A DNA stretch of 64,000 nt, taken from the NCBI GenBank assembly GCA_000309865.1, contig AMGN01000004.1, positions 91,001 to 155,000 of the forward strand, given 5' to 3'. The position numbers and the translations under genes are program-made. Shown here one piece after another: positions 33,249-42,091 of the stretch. The DNA comes from Methanobacterium sp. Maddingley MBC34. Its GTDB lineage: Archaea > Methanobacteriota > Methanobacteria > Methanobacteriales > Methanobacteriaceae. Position 1 is the first letter of the stretch, and every line of letters starts with the position of its first letter. A model generated the notes under the pieces. It was given only the letters and a program-made list of their open reading frames with translations. It was not told where the DNA came from and searched no databases.

Positions 33249-33722
33249 ATGGCGGATACAAGTATTATACTGGTGGAAGACGAGATTATCGTTGCGGCTG
33301 ATGTTAAAAATCGACTGGAGAATATGGGTTATTCTGTTCTTGGAATTTTTGATACCGGGGAGGAAGCCATTGAAAAAGTAGGTGAATTGAAACCCAACCT
33401 GGTTTTAATGGATATTGTGCTCAAAGGGGAGATGGATGGAATAGATGCAGCCCTAAAAATTCGTGAACTCTTTAATATCCCAATTATTTATTTAACTGCG
33501 TATTCTGATGAAAAAACCCTGGAAAGGGCCAAGATAACTGAACCATTTGGTTATGTCCTGAAACCATTTGAAGACCGTGAAATCCAGAGTGCCATAGAAA
33601 TGGCTATATACAAACACCAGATGGAGAAAAAATTGAAAGAAAGTGAAGAAAAATATCGTAAATTAGTGGAAAAGTTTTTACGTGTCTCCACGGAGATATT
33701 AAATGAGTTGAGCAAACCATAA
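33249..33722 (+). CDS. Single-domain response regulator with short coiled tail
   Basis: A 157-residue receiver domain. The acidic pocket is VEDE near residue 9-12, the phosphoacceptor D55 lies in LVLMDIVLKG, the Thr is in IYLTAYS and the Lys in GYVLKPFE. After the receiver comes a helical tail (MEKKLKESEEKYRKLVEKFL) that looks like the linker leading into a PAS domain, but the protein stops there. It is closely similar to the N-terminal receiver of the big kinase at 42092. GGGGGC lies five bases before the ATG at 33249, so this start is preferred over the upstream frame opening. No kinase is adjacent, so it is an orphan regulator. Confidence 0.85.
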   Translation: MADTSIILVEDEIIVAADVKNRLENMGYSVLGIFDTGEEAIEKVGELKPNLVLMDIVLKGEMDGIDAALKIRELFNIPIIYLTAYSDEKTLERAKITEPFGYVLKPFEDREIQSAIEMAIYKHQMEKKLKESEEKYRKLVEKFLRVSTEILNELSKP

Positions 33723-33991
33723 GACTTTAAAACAAGCCATAAGACTTTAAAAGCAAATCAAACTCTTTAAAATATATATTAAGTTTTATTTATAAACTAA
33801 TTCACTAATTTTAATCCTTTTTATATATTATTCAAAATCATTGATTTTTTATTTTAGGAATAATTCTCATCTTTTAGTTATTTTAGCCATGATTTATTCT
33901 TTCTTAAGCAAATTTATCTTTATCTTTCTTTTTATTTGTGAGTAATTTCGTTCTTTTTGGGAAATTTGTTATTTGTAAACTAGTACTTACA

Positions 33992-34035
<44 letters not shown>

Positions 34036-34064
34036 GAATGGTGGTGAAATTAAAATTTAAAAAA

Positions 34065-34112
34065 TCTCGATGTCTTTAAATCTCGATGTCTTTAAATCTC
34101 GATGTCTTTAAA
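34065..34112. repeat. Three perfect tandem 16-bp repeats
   Basis: TCTCGATGTCTTTAAA occurs three times head to tail at 34065-34080, 34081-34096 and 34097-34112, between the TATA box and the start codon at 34151. They would lie in the 5' leader of the operon. Confidence 0.85.
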
Positions 34113-34150
34113 TAATTAAGTCCATTTCAAGTGGAGATTGAGGGAAATAA

Positions 34151-34597
34151 ATGAATAAGATTTATAAAATAAGCAAAAAGAAATTTTTTTTAGTCTATAT
34201 ACTTATTGACACAGTTTTCGCAGGAATGGGGATGGGTGTCCCCTTTTTGTGTATACTGTTGGGATTTCCAGTAGGTTGGTTCATAGCTAAAAACTCAGCA
34301 CTCAATGAAAACAATTTAAGCACAATCTTAAATGAAATTTTAAAATATTCACTGTATACTTCTCTTTTCACATTTATATTGATGCTGTGTATTTGGGTGC
34401 CTCTAAGCACAATGCTCCTCAATCCGGGTGCAGATTTTGTAAATACTGGAATTCCAATGATTCTTTATGACCCTAAAATAAGCTTCATTGGATGGATGAT
34501 TTTGATGATATTCATATCTCCGTTTTTACAGCTACTTTCCACGGTTTTTGCTTCAAATGTGGCTCTATGGAGATTATTTAAAAAAGATGATGTTTGA
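34151..34597 (+). CDS. Membrane protein of unknown function, first gene of the DUF2178/XRE operon
   Basis: A 148-residue protein with three to four membrane helices (about 12-45, 66-90, 115-138), a short basic N-terminus (KISKKKFFL) and no recognisable motif. GGGAAATAA-type sequence precedes the ATG after a leader carrying three 16-bp repeats. It is followed by the two DUF2178 genes and the XRE gene with 30-40 base gaps or less, so it is part of that unit. I do not recognise the family. Confidence 0.7.
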   Translation: MNKIYKISKKKFFLVYILIDTVFAGMGMGVPFLCILLGFPVGWFIAKNSALNENNLSTILNEILKYSLYTSLFTFILMLCIWVPLSTMLLNPGADFVNTGIPMILYDPKISFIGWMILMIFISPFLQLLSTVFASNVALWRLFKKDDV

Positions 34598-34636
34598 TGG
34601 ATAAAAATAGATGAAAAAATAGTAGAAGGTGATAAT

Positions 34637-35080
34637 TTGAATCAAAAATCAGGAATAGTCTTAAAAATACTGTCCATATTTGAATCAGGGTTATTTTTAA
34701 AAATACTTTCAGTGTTTATAACTGGCCTATGGATTGCTGGTTTGATACTGGGGAATATTTACATTGTTCTGCTGGCAATCATCCTTTTATTTGCATTATG
34801 TATTGTATTATACATCCATAGAGATAATTTACAAGAAATTTTCCAGAAAGACAGCAGTGTTGTTGTGGAAGATGAAAGAACTCAATTAATCAACGAGAAG
34901 GCAGCTACAATGACGTTCGGAATATTTGTAGCGGTTATAATTTATGCTGGTATCATTCTCATTGCCCTGAGGGACAGTTACCCTCAATTATTGCAGGCAG
35001 GGTATACACTGATTATAGCCGCAGTGTTCTGTTTTATCTTGTACTTCACATCTCGAGCATATTACAATCGGAAATTCTAG
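34637..35080 (+). CDS. DUF2178-like membrane protein
   Basis: A 147-residue membrane protein starting at a TTG supported by GAAGGTGAT six bases before it. Two helices occur at about 28-60, then a short soluble loop with the family motif VVEDERTQLINEKAATMTF near residue 75, then two further helices. This layout (DER..xISEKA between helix pairs) is that of DUF2178, found next to small XRE regulators in many archaea and Firmicutes. It is paralogous to the next gene. Function unknown. Confidence 0.75.
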   Translation: MNQKSGIVLKILSIFESGLFLKILSVFITGLWIAGLILGNIYIVLLAIILLFALCIVLYIHRDNLQEIFQKDSSVVVEDERTQLINEKAATMTFGIFVAVIIYAGIILIALRDSYPQLLQAGYTLIIAAVFCFILYFTSRAYYNRKF

Positions 35081-35107
35081 GTGTAAAAACTTATAAAAGG
35101 TGATTTT

Positions 35108-35485
35108 ATGAAAAATTATCAGATTCTAAGAATAATTGTTGCTATATTCGTTGCAACTGTAGTGGGATTATCGGTTATCACTGAAAACCTCCTTCTCGCC
35201 ATTCTGGCAATTGTAATTGGTACTATGATATCCTACATTTACAAAAAGAATACCGATGAAATCCTTGAAGATGAAAGAATAGCTAAAGTGAGTGAAAAGG
35301 CATCTAGGATGGCCATAGTGCTTTTTTCTATTTCCATAGCTTTTATTGGAATGTTCCTTATCATGCTGAGAAAGGAGTACCCTGATTTTACCCAGGCAGG
35401 ATTTACCCTTTCCTATGCAGCAGTTGCCCTGTTACTGTTATATTACATCTTCTATGGGTATTACGATAAAAAATATGGGTCCTGA
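35108..35485 (+). CDS. DUF2178 family membrane protein
   Basis: A 125-residue, four-helix membrane protein with the DUF2178 motif LEDERIAKVSEKASRMA near residue 54. It shares this loop and the following YP...QAGF.L segment with the gene just before it, so the pair are likely duplicates. AAAGGTGATTTT precedes the ATG. The XRE regulator starts 6 bases after its stop, which strongly suggests a linked function as membrane sensor or effector of that regulator, by inference. Confidence 0.8.
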   Translation: MKNYQILRIIVAIFVATVVGLSVITENLLLAILAIVIGTMISYIYKKNTDEILEDERIAKVSEKASRMAIVLFSISIAFIGMFLIMLRKEYPDFTQAGFTLSYAAVALLLLYYIFYGYYDKKYGS

Positions 35486-35490
35486 TCTAT

Positions 35491-35682
35491 ATGAAGAATA
35501 ATCTCAAGGTATATCGAGCTACGCAGAATTTAACCCAGGAAGAACTAGCCAAGGGATTGGGCGTAACTAGGCAAACCATAATTGCAATAGAAAAGGAGAA
35601 ATATGATCCTTCCCTGATTTTAGCTTTTAAAATAGCTAAATTCTTTAAAGTGCAAATTGAGGATATTTTTATCTACAAATAA
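35491..35682 (+). CDS. XRE family helix-turn-helix regulator
   Basis: A 63-residue single-domain Cro/CI-type regulator: YRATQNLTQEELAKGLGVTRQTIIAIEKEKYDPSL covers the helix-turn-helix, and the tail KFFKVQIEDIFIY is the one seen in YozG-like regulators that pair with DUF2178 membrane proteins. It would bind a promoter as a dimer; the 33996-34032 inverted repeat before the operon is a likely site. It lies 6 bases after the DUF2178 gene and about 20 bases before the first CPBP protease gene. Confidence 0.9.
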   Translation: MKNNLKVYRATQNLTQEELAKGLGVTRQTIIAIEKEKYDPSLILAFKIAKFFKVQIEDIFIYK

Positions 35683-35701
35683 GATTGATGAGAGGATGCT
35701 C

Positions 35702-36379
35702 ATGGAAATTTTCCAAACTCATGAAGCCAGAAACAACTTCCTGAAGCTGGTTTTAAAAATAATACTGGTCTTGGCTGGTATACAATTTTTAAGAGTAATC
35801 CTTTTTGGAGTTTTATCGGCCATTACCCAACCATTGGAGTCATTACATATTATTTGGAATGGTTTAAGTTTTATAATAGTGGGCATGATCCTGCTTATCT
35901 ATTTTAAACCGTCTTTAAATGATCTTGGATTGGGATATGACAATATCCGGCTGAGAACAAGAATAATTTATATTACTGGTTTTTCAGTACTCAGTACACT
36001 CATTTTAAGCCAGTATATATCTGAATGGGAGCTTAACGTTCTTATTTTCTTCATGGTATTCGGCATAATAACTCCCGTATTTGAAGAATTGATATTTAGA
36101 GGTTATATCTGGAGTAAGTTAAATGAATCAGATGGAATTATTAGCCCAGATATTTTAACATTCTTAACGGTTACAATCCTTTTCGGGGTATGGCAATTGG
36201 GTTATATTGATTTTTTCATCCGAAATCCGGTGATTATGGGCAATGCAGGCATGTTAATAATCTTGAAAATTGGAATATCTTTAGTTTTAGGTCTTATTGT
36301 AGGTTTTTTACGTTTTAAATCCGACAAGACTTATGCTTCAATTATTTTCCATGGGTTATGGAATGTTTTTGAACCATGA
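35702..36379 (+). CDS. CPBP-family intramembrane protein, motif 2 histidine replaced by Gln
   Basis: A 225-residue membrane protein of the CPBP (CAAX/Abi) glutamic protease family, eight helices. Motif 1 is EELIFRGY (codons from 36083), motif 3 is FHGLWN at the C-terminus. Motif 2, FxxxH in the family, reads FGVWQ here: the codon at 36194-36196 is CAA. The paralogue at 36618 keeps the His. The start at 35702 follows GAGAGG six bases upstream; the upstream frame would overlap the XRE gene. Catalysis may be lost or altered. Family members process prenylated proteins or bacteriocin-like peptides or confer immunity. Confidence 0.82.
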   Translation: MEIFQTHEARNNFLKLVLKIILVLAGIQFLRVILFGVLSAITQPLESLHIIWNGLSFIIVGMILLIYFKPSLNDLGLGYDNIRLRTRIIYITGFSVLSTLILSQYISEWELNVLIFFMVFGIITPVFEELIFRGYIWSKLNESDGIISPDILTFLTVTILFGVWQLGYIDFFIRNPVIMGNAGMLIILKIGISLVLGLIVGFLRFKSDKTYASIIFHGLWNVFEP

Positions 36380-36617
36380 ACGAACCATGAACTTTAAAAA
36401 AAAGTGGTTATGAATGAAATAACCCGGTGATCTGGTTATGCCATGGGGTTCCCCTTTAGACAATTGCTATTATTTGAGAATAATAATTATGATTTTTACC
36501 AATCTGGCATTTAAAAGGACCAGATAAGTCCAGGTTATGATTTTTTCACGGTATGAATAATCTGTAGAATGAACTTTAAAAGATTTGATAATATTGAAAT
36601 TCAAAAAGGAGCTTAAA

Positions 36618-37301
36618 ATGAAATTTTTCAATTCTTTACCAGACAGAAACAACTTTTTAAAACTTGTGCTGAGAATTATTCTGGCATTGGTTATTATACA
36701 AGGTGTAAGGGCGGTTATATTTTATGGCCTCTGGACTGTTGCCAGTCCAGGGACTAATATATTCCTTTTCCAGTTATTAAATGGTTTGACTTATATAATC
36801 ATGGGGATAATTCTGCTTGTATATTTTAAACCATCTTTGAAGAATTTAGGACTTAACTGGGATGATATTCGCCTGAGAACCAGGATATTTTATAGTCTGG
36901 GGTTAACGTTGCTGGTAATTCTGGCAGTGAGTCCCTATACATTTGAATGGGAACTCCATGTTCTGATTATGGGTCTGTTATTTGGTATCATTACTCCTTT
37001 GTTTGAAGAACTCTTATTCAGGGGCTATATCTGGGGTAAGATCTCTGAATCAGGAGGAATGGTCAATCCCAATGGCTTAACACTCATCACTGTAACTATA
37101 CTTTTTATGGTGTGGCATCTGGGATATGTGGATGTTTTAATGCTCCACCCGCTGGCTAAGGGTAATCTGGCCATGATCATGATGTCAAAAATGGGAATAG
37201 GTCTCGTTTTAGGATTAATAGTCGGATATCTGCGCCTTAAAACTGGTAAAACTTATACTTCAATTATTTTCCATGGTTTATGGAATGTTCTTGCACCATA
37301 A
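36618..37301 (+). CDS. CPBP-family intramembrane metalloprotease
   Basis: A 227-residue paralogue of the preceding gene with the same helix layout. Motif 1 EELLFRGYIW, motif 2 FMVWH (His codon 37116-37118) and motif 3 FHGLWN are all intact, so this copy should be catalytically competent. AAAGGAGC before the ATG at 36618 fixes the start. About 240 bases separate it from the first copy, so it may have its own promoter. Tandem CPBP genes next to an XRE regulator recall peptide-processing or immunity modules, but no precursor peptide was seen. Confidence 0.85.
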   Translation: MKFFNSLPDRNNFLKLVLRIILALVIIQGVRAVIFYGLWTVASPGTNIFLFQLLNGLTYIIMGIILLVYFKPSLKNLGLNWDDIRLRTRIFYSLGLTLLVILAVSPYTFEWELHVLIMGLLFGIITPLFEELLFRGYIWGKISESGGMVNPNGLTLITVTILFMVWHLGYVDVLMLHPLAKGNLAMIMMSKMGIGLVLGLIVGYLRLKTGKTYTSIIFHGLWNVLAP

Positions 37302-37395
37302 ACATGAGATGAATCTGTGTGTTGTAAATATCCAATTAAAAATCGGATATTAAAAATCAGATTTTTAATAATTTAAAAAGAGGTTAGTTTGAGGA

Positions 37396-38106
37396 TTATA
37401 GTGATCCACGATGTTCTGGTTCATTACTACAGGAACTTCCTGATTTTTTTGGAGAATTACCCAGTTCAACTCCCATTTTTTCCAGAACCATGCGGGCATC
37501 AACCTTGGTGTTTACACAACCGTCCTTCAAGAGAGGCACACCCTGGCATGAAAATTTGGAGAGTTTCATCATACTCAGATTAAGATCCTGATAACAGGCA
37601 ACCCCTAAAACTGCTTTGAAACGATTTTTTTCAACGATCTTTTTGAGGAAAGTGGAACCGGGTATTATGAAAACTTCATAACCCATTTCTTCCCCTTTAT
37701 CTTTTAAGACACCAATTACGCAGAGATTACAACTCTTACAGACTAATCCTGATGATTCGAGGGTGGCTTCACAATCTTTATGCCTCAGACAGTGTGGAAG
37801 GACCAGTATCTTGTCTTTGGGCTTTGTTTTCCTGAATATTTTTTCATTTACCTTGTTACGGACTTCAACCCCAATCTGATCTACGATTTTGGCATCTACT
37901 CCCAGGTTTTCTGAGAACTTTTTAAATAGTCCGTAGAAAACGTCAATGGTGAATAGTAATAGTTTAGGAAAGACCAGGCGGTCTTTTTCAATTAGCATTC
38001 GGCCCAGTATGAGGGTGACTGATAATAAAATCAGGAGAAGAATTCCAGCCGCGAAAACAACCTGGCCAAATATCTGGTAAAACTCAGCAATAGTCATGTT
38101 AATCAT
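37396..38106 (-). CDS. DUF116 family membrane protein
   Basis: A 236-residue protein with one or two N-terminal membrane helices (about 12-38) and a cytoplasmic DUF116 domain: LPHCLRHKDC near residue 103, then CKSCNLCVIG and CYQDLNLSM, with many conserved cysteines that suggest a metal or Fe-S site. DUF116 occurs in many anaerobes, often near formyltransferase or lipoate genes, with no settled function. The C-terminal 20 residues are polar and poorly conserved. Two ATGs (38106 and 38097) are possible starts. Confidence 0.85.
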   Translation of the reverse strand: MINMTIAEFYQIFGQVVFAAGILLLILLSVTLILGRMLIEKDRLVFPKLLLFTIDVFYGLFKKFSENLGVDAKIVDQIGVEVRNKVNEKIFRKTKPKDKILVLPHCLRHKDCEATLESSGLVCKSCNLCVIGVLKDKGEEMGYEVFIIPGSTFLKKIVEKNRFKAVLGVACYQDLNLSMMKLSKFSCQGVPLLKDGCVNTKVDARMVLEKMGVELGNSPKKSGSSCSNEPEHRGSL

Positions 38107-38382
38107 CTAAAATTATATCCGTTTAAAATTTTAAGAATTTGTTATTATATTTGGGAATGTATCCTCATTAAAGAATCATTTCTAGAATGTTTTATCCAAT
38201 GATTGAAGATCTTAATTATCCTTTATTTAAATTATCCTCTGAAATGGGCATTTTAATGGGGATGTCAAGTACCTTATCATCTATTTATTATGATATATTA
38301 AACTGGTTATTAACTAACACTTCATTATTCCCATAGTATATCTAATTAATCTTCAAAGGAATTCCAATCTGAAATTCTCTAT

Positions 38383-38847
38383 TTAGAATTTTTCTACTTT
38401 AAATTCCTTTAATGGGCCTTTAATCTTTAATCCGCCTTCAACTCCCTCAATCTCGACTCCAGAGAGATCATCACAGGCGCATAGAATGTCCTGTTCGGGA
38501 TGTGTCCCAGGGGTGATGTTGCAATCCAGGCGCACCTTCTCCCCACAACTGGCCACCAGGGGCAGTCTTCTTGAAGTGGGATGATCAGAGGGTAAAACCA
38601 CCAGGGGTGCCCCTAAATCCCTTAATAAAAAAATCAATGATTTTATCCCATCTTCACTTAAAGAACCAGAATTTAGGGCAGAAACTGCAATAATATCCTC
38701 TTTTTCTAAGAACATCACAATTTCTTCTTTATCAGGGGTTCCGATAAATATATGCCCGTTTTTTGCAAACTTAACTACCCCCACTGTCCCGGTATCGCTC
38801 TTAAAAAAAATAATTTCATCAGGTTGGAGGGGAATTTCCTTTACCAT
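38383..38847 (-). CDS. Conserved hypothetical protein, 154 residues
   Basis: A soluble, beta-rich protein that I cannot assign to a family. Features: FFKSDTGTVGVVKFAKNGH near the start, a central segment PLVVLPSDHPTSRRLPLVASCGE, and a Cys-containing ILCACDD near residue 128. It begins 20 bases after the 51-residue zinc ribbon gene on the same strand, so the two are likely cotranscribed. The Leu/Val/Gly pattern and absence of membrane segments suggest a cytoplasmic alpha/beta domain. Probably specific to methanobacteria, by inference. Confidence 0.65.
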   Translation of the reverse strand: MVKEIPLQPDEIIFFKSDTGTVGVVKFAKNGHIFIGTPDKEEIVMFLEKEDIIAVSALNSGSLSEDGIKSLIFLLRDLGAPLVVLPSDHPTSRRLPLVASCGEKVRLDCNITPGTHPEQDILCACDDLSGVEIEGVEGGLKIKGPLKEFKVEKF

Positions 38848-38867
38848 AGTACTCTTTAGTGTAAGTT

Positions 38868-39023
38868 TTATTCCAGTACTTCCACATTGTCAGACTGACA
38901 GGAAGGGCATACTATTCTTCTTCCAATCCCTTTAAATTCATTGTCGCAGTCTAAACAACGATATCTTTTGGTTTTAAGTTTTTTCATTTTGATGTCAGCC
39001 ATTGGGCCGCCTACAGTGCACAT
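38868..39023 (-). CDS. Small zinc ribbon protein, 51 residues
   Basis: A short gene below usual length cut-offs: ATG at 39023, stop at 38868, preceded by GGTGATAAATA on the minus strand. The protein begins MCTVGGPMADIKMKKLK and carries a two-CxxC zinc ribbon, YRCLDCDNEF and IVCPSCQSDNVEVL. It is basic in its first half. It starts upstream of the 154-residue hypothetical protein with only 20 bases between them. Zinc ribbons of this size often bind RNA or a partner enzyme; the function here is unknown. Confidence 0.8.
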   Translation of the reverse strand: MCTVGGPMADIKMKKLKTKRYRCLDCDNEFKGIGRRIVCPSCQSDNVEVLE

Positions 39024-39301
39024 TATTTATCACCAAATTTGGTATGTAATTGATAATATTTAGTTTTTTGGAATTAGATTTTTCCAGGATATAACTATTC
39101 CATGATGGATATAACTTATTCTCATTAAGTATTTTCATAAATATAAAATCATTAAATATAAAAAAAATCCATGGCAACAGATCAAAATAGATTACCAAAG
39201 GGATATGACACATTATTTATTCTATTAAACCAAATATTAATAACACTTAAAACACTTTAAACAATCCATAAATTTAATTACTGGAACTTATGTCCTATTG
39301 A

Positions 39302-40376
<1,075 letters not shown>

Positions 40377-40399
40377 AAAGTGAACAGAAAAAGAGGGGA

Positions 40400-41254
40400 A
40401 TGAAACTTAAAACCCTTAAAAAGGATGAGCAGACGGTTGAATCTCAGGAAGAAGAGGTTGATGTTAAAAAACTTCTAAAAATGAAGGGGAAAAAGAAAAA
40501 ACGTCTTTACGGTAAAAGAATTGATTCTAAAACTCAGAAAGGTCGTTATATTAAAAGTAAACTTCCCAAGGATTCTTCGGGGGATATTGCCATTGATGCC
40601 ACTTTAAGGGCGGCAGCTCTCAGTTCTCATGGTAAAATTAATGTTAAAACTGAGGATTTACGTCATAAAATCCGTAAACATGGTGCTAAAGCATCAATTG
40701 TTATGGTGGTGGATATCAGTGGATCCATGTTCTCTGATAGCAAAGCAAACAGGTTGAAAGGGATTTTAAACAGTGTTATTGGGGATGCAAACCGTCATCA
40801 GGACAGGATAAGTGTTATTGGGTTTAAAGGACAGGAAGCAGAGATAATTATTCCCACCACCCGTAGGGCCACATCCTTCCGTGAGCAGGTGGACAACATT
40901 CAGGTGGGAGGCACAACACCACTGGCTGCAGGGATGAAAAAAGGTCTGGAAATTCTAAAAAAGGAGAAGTTAAAAGCAGAATTTGTACCCCTACTTCTTA
41001 TACTCTCTGATGGCATGCCCAATATTGGCTTGGAAAAGGGGCCCATGAAGGATGCCCTCAACCTTGCAGAAAAAATTAAAGAAAAAGAAATACACACAGT
41101 GGTAATAAACTTTGAACGCTCGGTGCGTTATGGTCATGAAGTGAACATGGAACTGGCCCTGGCTGCAGGGGGACGTTACTATGATCTGGAAGAGTTAAAA
41201 GATCCTGGTAGGGTTATTGCACGGATACTGGATCATGAACGTGAAAACCTTTAG
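40400..41254 (+). CDS. VWA domain protein, chelatase D subunit-like
   Basis: A 284-residue protein: a Lys-rich N-terminal third (KMKGKKKKRLYGK) and a von Willebrand factor A domain with the metal-ion-dependent adhesion site MVVDISGSM near residue 105, TTPLAAGM and LSDGMPN following in order. This is the C-terminal part of ChlD/BchD-type chelatase subunits without the inactive AAA+ domain. GAGGGG precedes the ATG. It starts 24 bases after the AAA+ gene, and the pair probably work as one motor complex. The substrate is unknown. Confidence 0.85.
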   Translation: MKLKTLKKDEQTVESQEEEVDVKKLLKMKGKKKKRLYGKRIDSKTQKGRYIKSKLPKDSSGDIAIDATLRAAALSSHGKINVKTEDLRHKIRKHGAKASIVMVVDISGSMFSDSKANRLKGILNSVIGDANRHQDRISVIGFKGQEAEIIIPTTRRATSFREQVDNIQVGGTTPLAAGMKKGLEILKKEKLKAEFVPLLLILSDGMPNIGLEKGPMKDALNLAEKIKEKEIHTVVINFERSVRYGHEVNMELALAAGGRYYDLEELKDPGRVIARILDHERENL

Positions 41255-41363
41255 CGGGTTGAACTGGTGATTTTCATTCATTTTTTTTAAGAAAGTTCAT
41301 TTTTATGAATTATTTAATGCTCTAGTTGTACACATAAAAAAAAATATAGAAAAAAAAGTTTAT

Positions 41364-41882
41364 TTAAACAATTTTAAAGGTCTGTAAAATCTGGTTATAT
41401 GCTTCTTCTGTTTGATTCAATGCAGAAGGAAGACATATATATTCAATGGTGTAATAATAATTGTTTTTTTCAAGTACTGTTGTTTTTTTTGCTATGTTCT
41501 GGCTGTAACTTCCCACCTGAAATGCAGTGAAATTGGAAACTCCCACCCTAACTGTGGAAGAGTTACTGATATTGGTGGTCAGAGATGTTGCATTGGGTGT
41601 GTTGATTAAGCCTTGTGGTTTTGGTTGCATATTCAGTATAATGAAAGCAGTTTGATCCGGTCCATTGGCACTGGGGAAATTGGCTTTTAATGTAACTTCA
41701 GAATAAGTAGTTCCCTGACTGAAGTTTCCAATAACATGATCCTGACTCCAGGCATGAGGGTATTCAAAATACAACTGGCCGTTTTGGAAGCTGTTATTTC
41801 CAGATAGGGCCATAGCAACAATAAAAGCCAATAATATCACTAATATAACCACGACTGTCAAAACAAGGTTTTGCCTTTCCAT
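41364..41882 (-). CDS. PsbP-like exported lipoprotein-type or anchored protein
   Basis: A 172-residue protein with an uncleaved N-terminal signal anchor (LTVVVILVILLAFIVAMAL) and an outer domain beginning QLYFEYPHAWSQ, which fits the PsbP/MOG1 fold seen in many methanobacterial cell-surface proteins (F..P..W start, then a long beta sheet). It is rich in Asn, Ser and Thr, as expected for a surface protein. GGGGGATG precedes the ATG. It faces the VWA gene tail to tail. Function unknown. Confidence 0.75.
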   Translation of the reverse strand: MERQNLVLTVVVILVILLAFIVAMALSGNNSFQNGQLYFEYPHAWSQDHVIGNFSQGTTYSEVTLKANFPSANGPDQTAFIILNMQPKPQGLINTPNATSLTTNISNSSTVRVGVSNFTAFQVGSYSQNIAKKTTVLEKNNYYYTIEYICLPSALNQTEEAYNQILQTFKIV

Positions 41883-42091
41883 ATTTTACATCCCCCTCCA
41901 TTCATCTTCACATTTCCATAAAATTATATGTATTTCAGTTTTGAAATACCTTTGGATAAAAATTTATGTCATATTGCTTTTCAACAAATTCGCTTTTTTT
42001 GACAAAAATAAAATAGGTGTAAAAACATACAATTTACATAAAATAATGGATAGAGTCTCGTTCCCTGATAATTGGAGGATGGGTGATTTTT

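Noticed and set aside
34065..34112. CRISPR-like array
   Set aside because: Only three units with no spacers; it is a plain tandem repeat.
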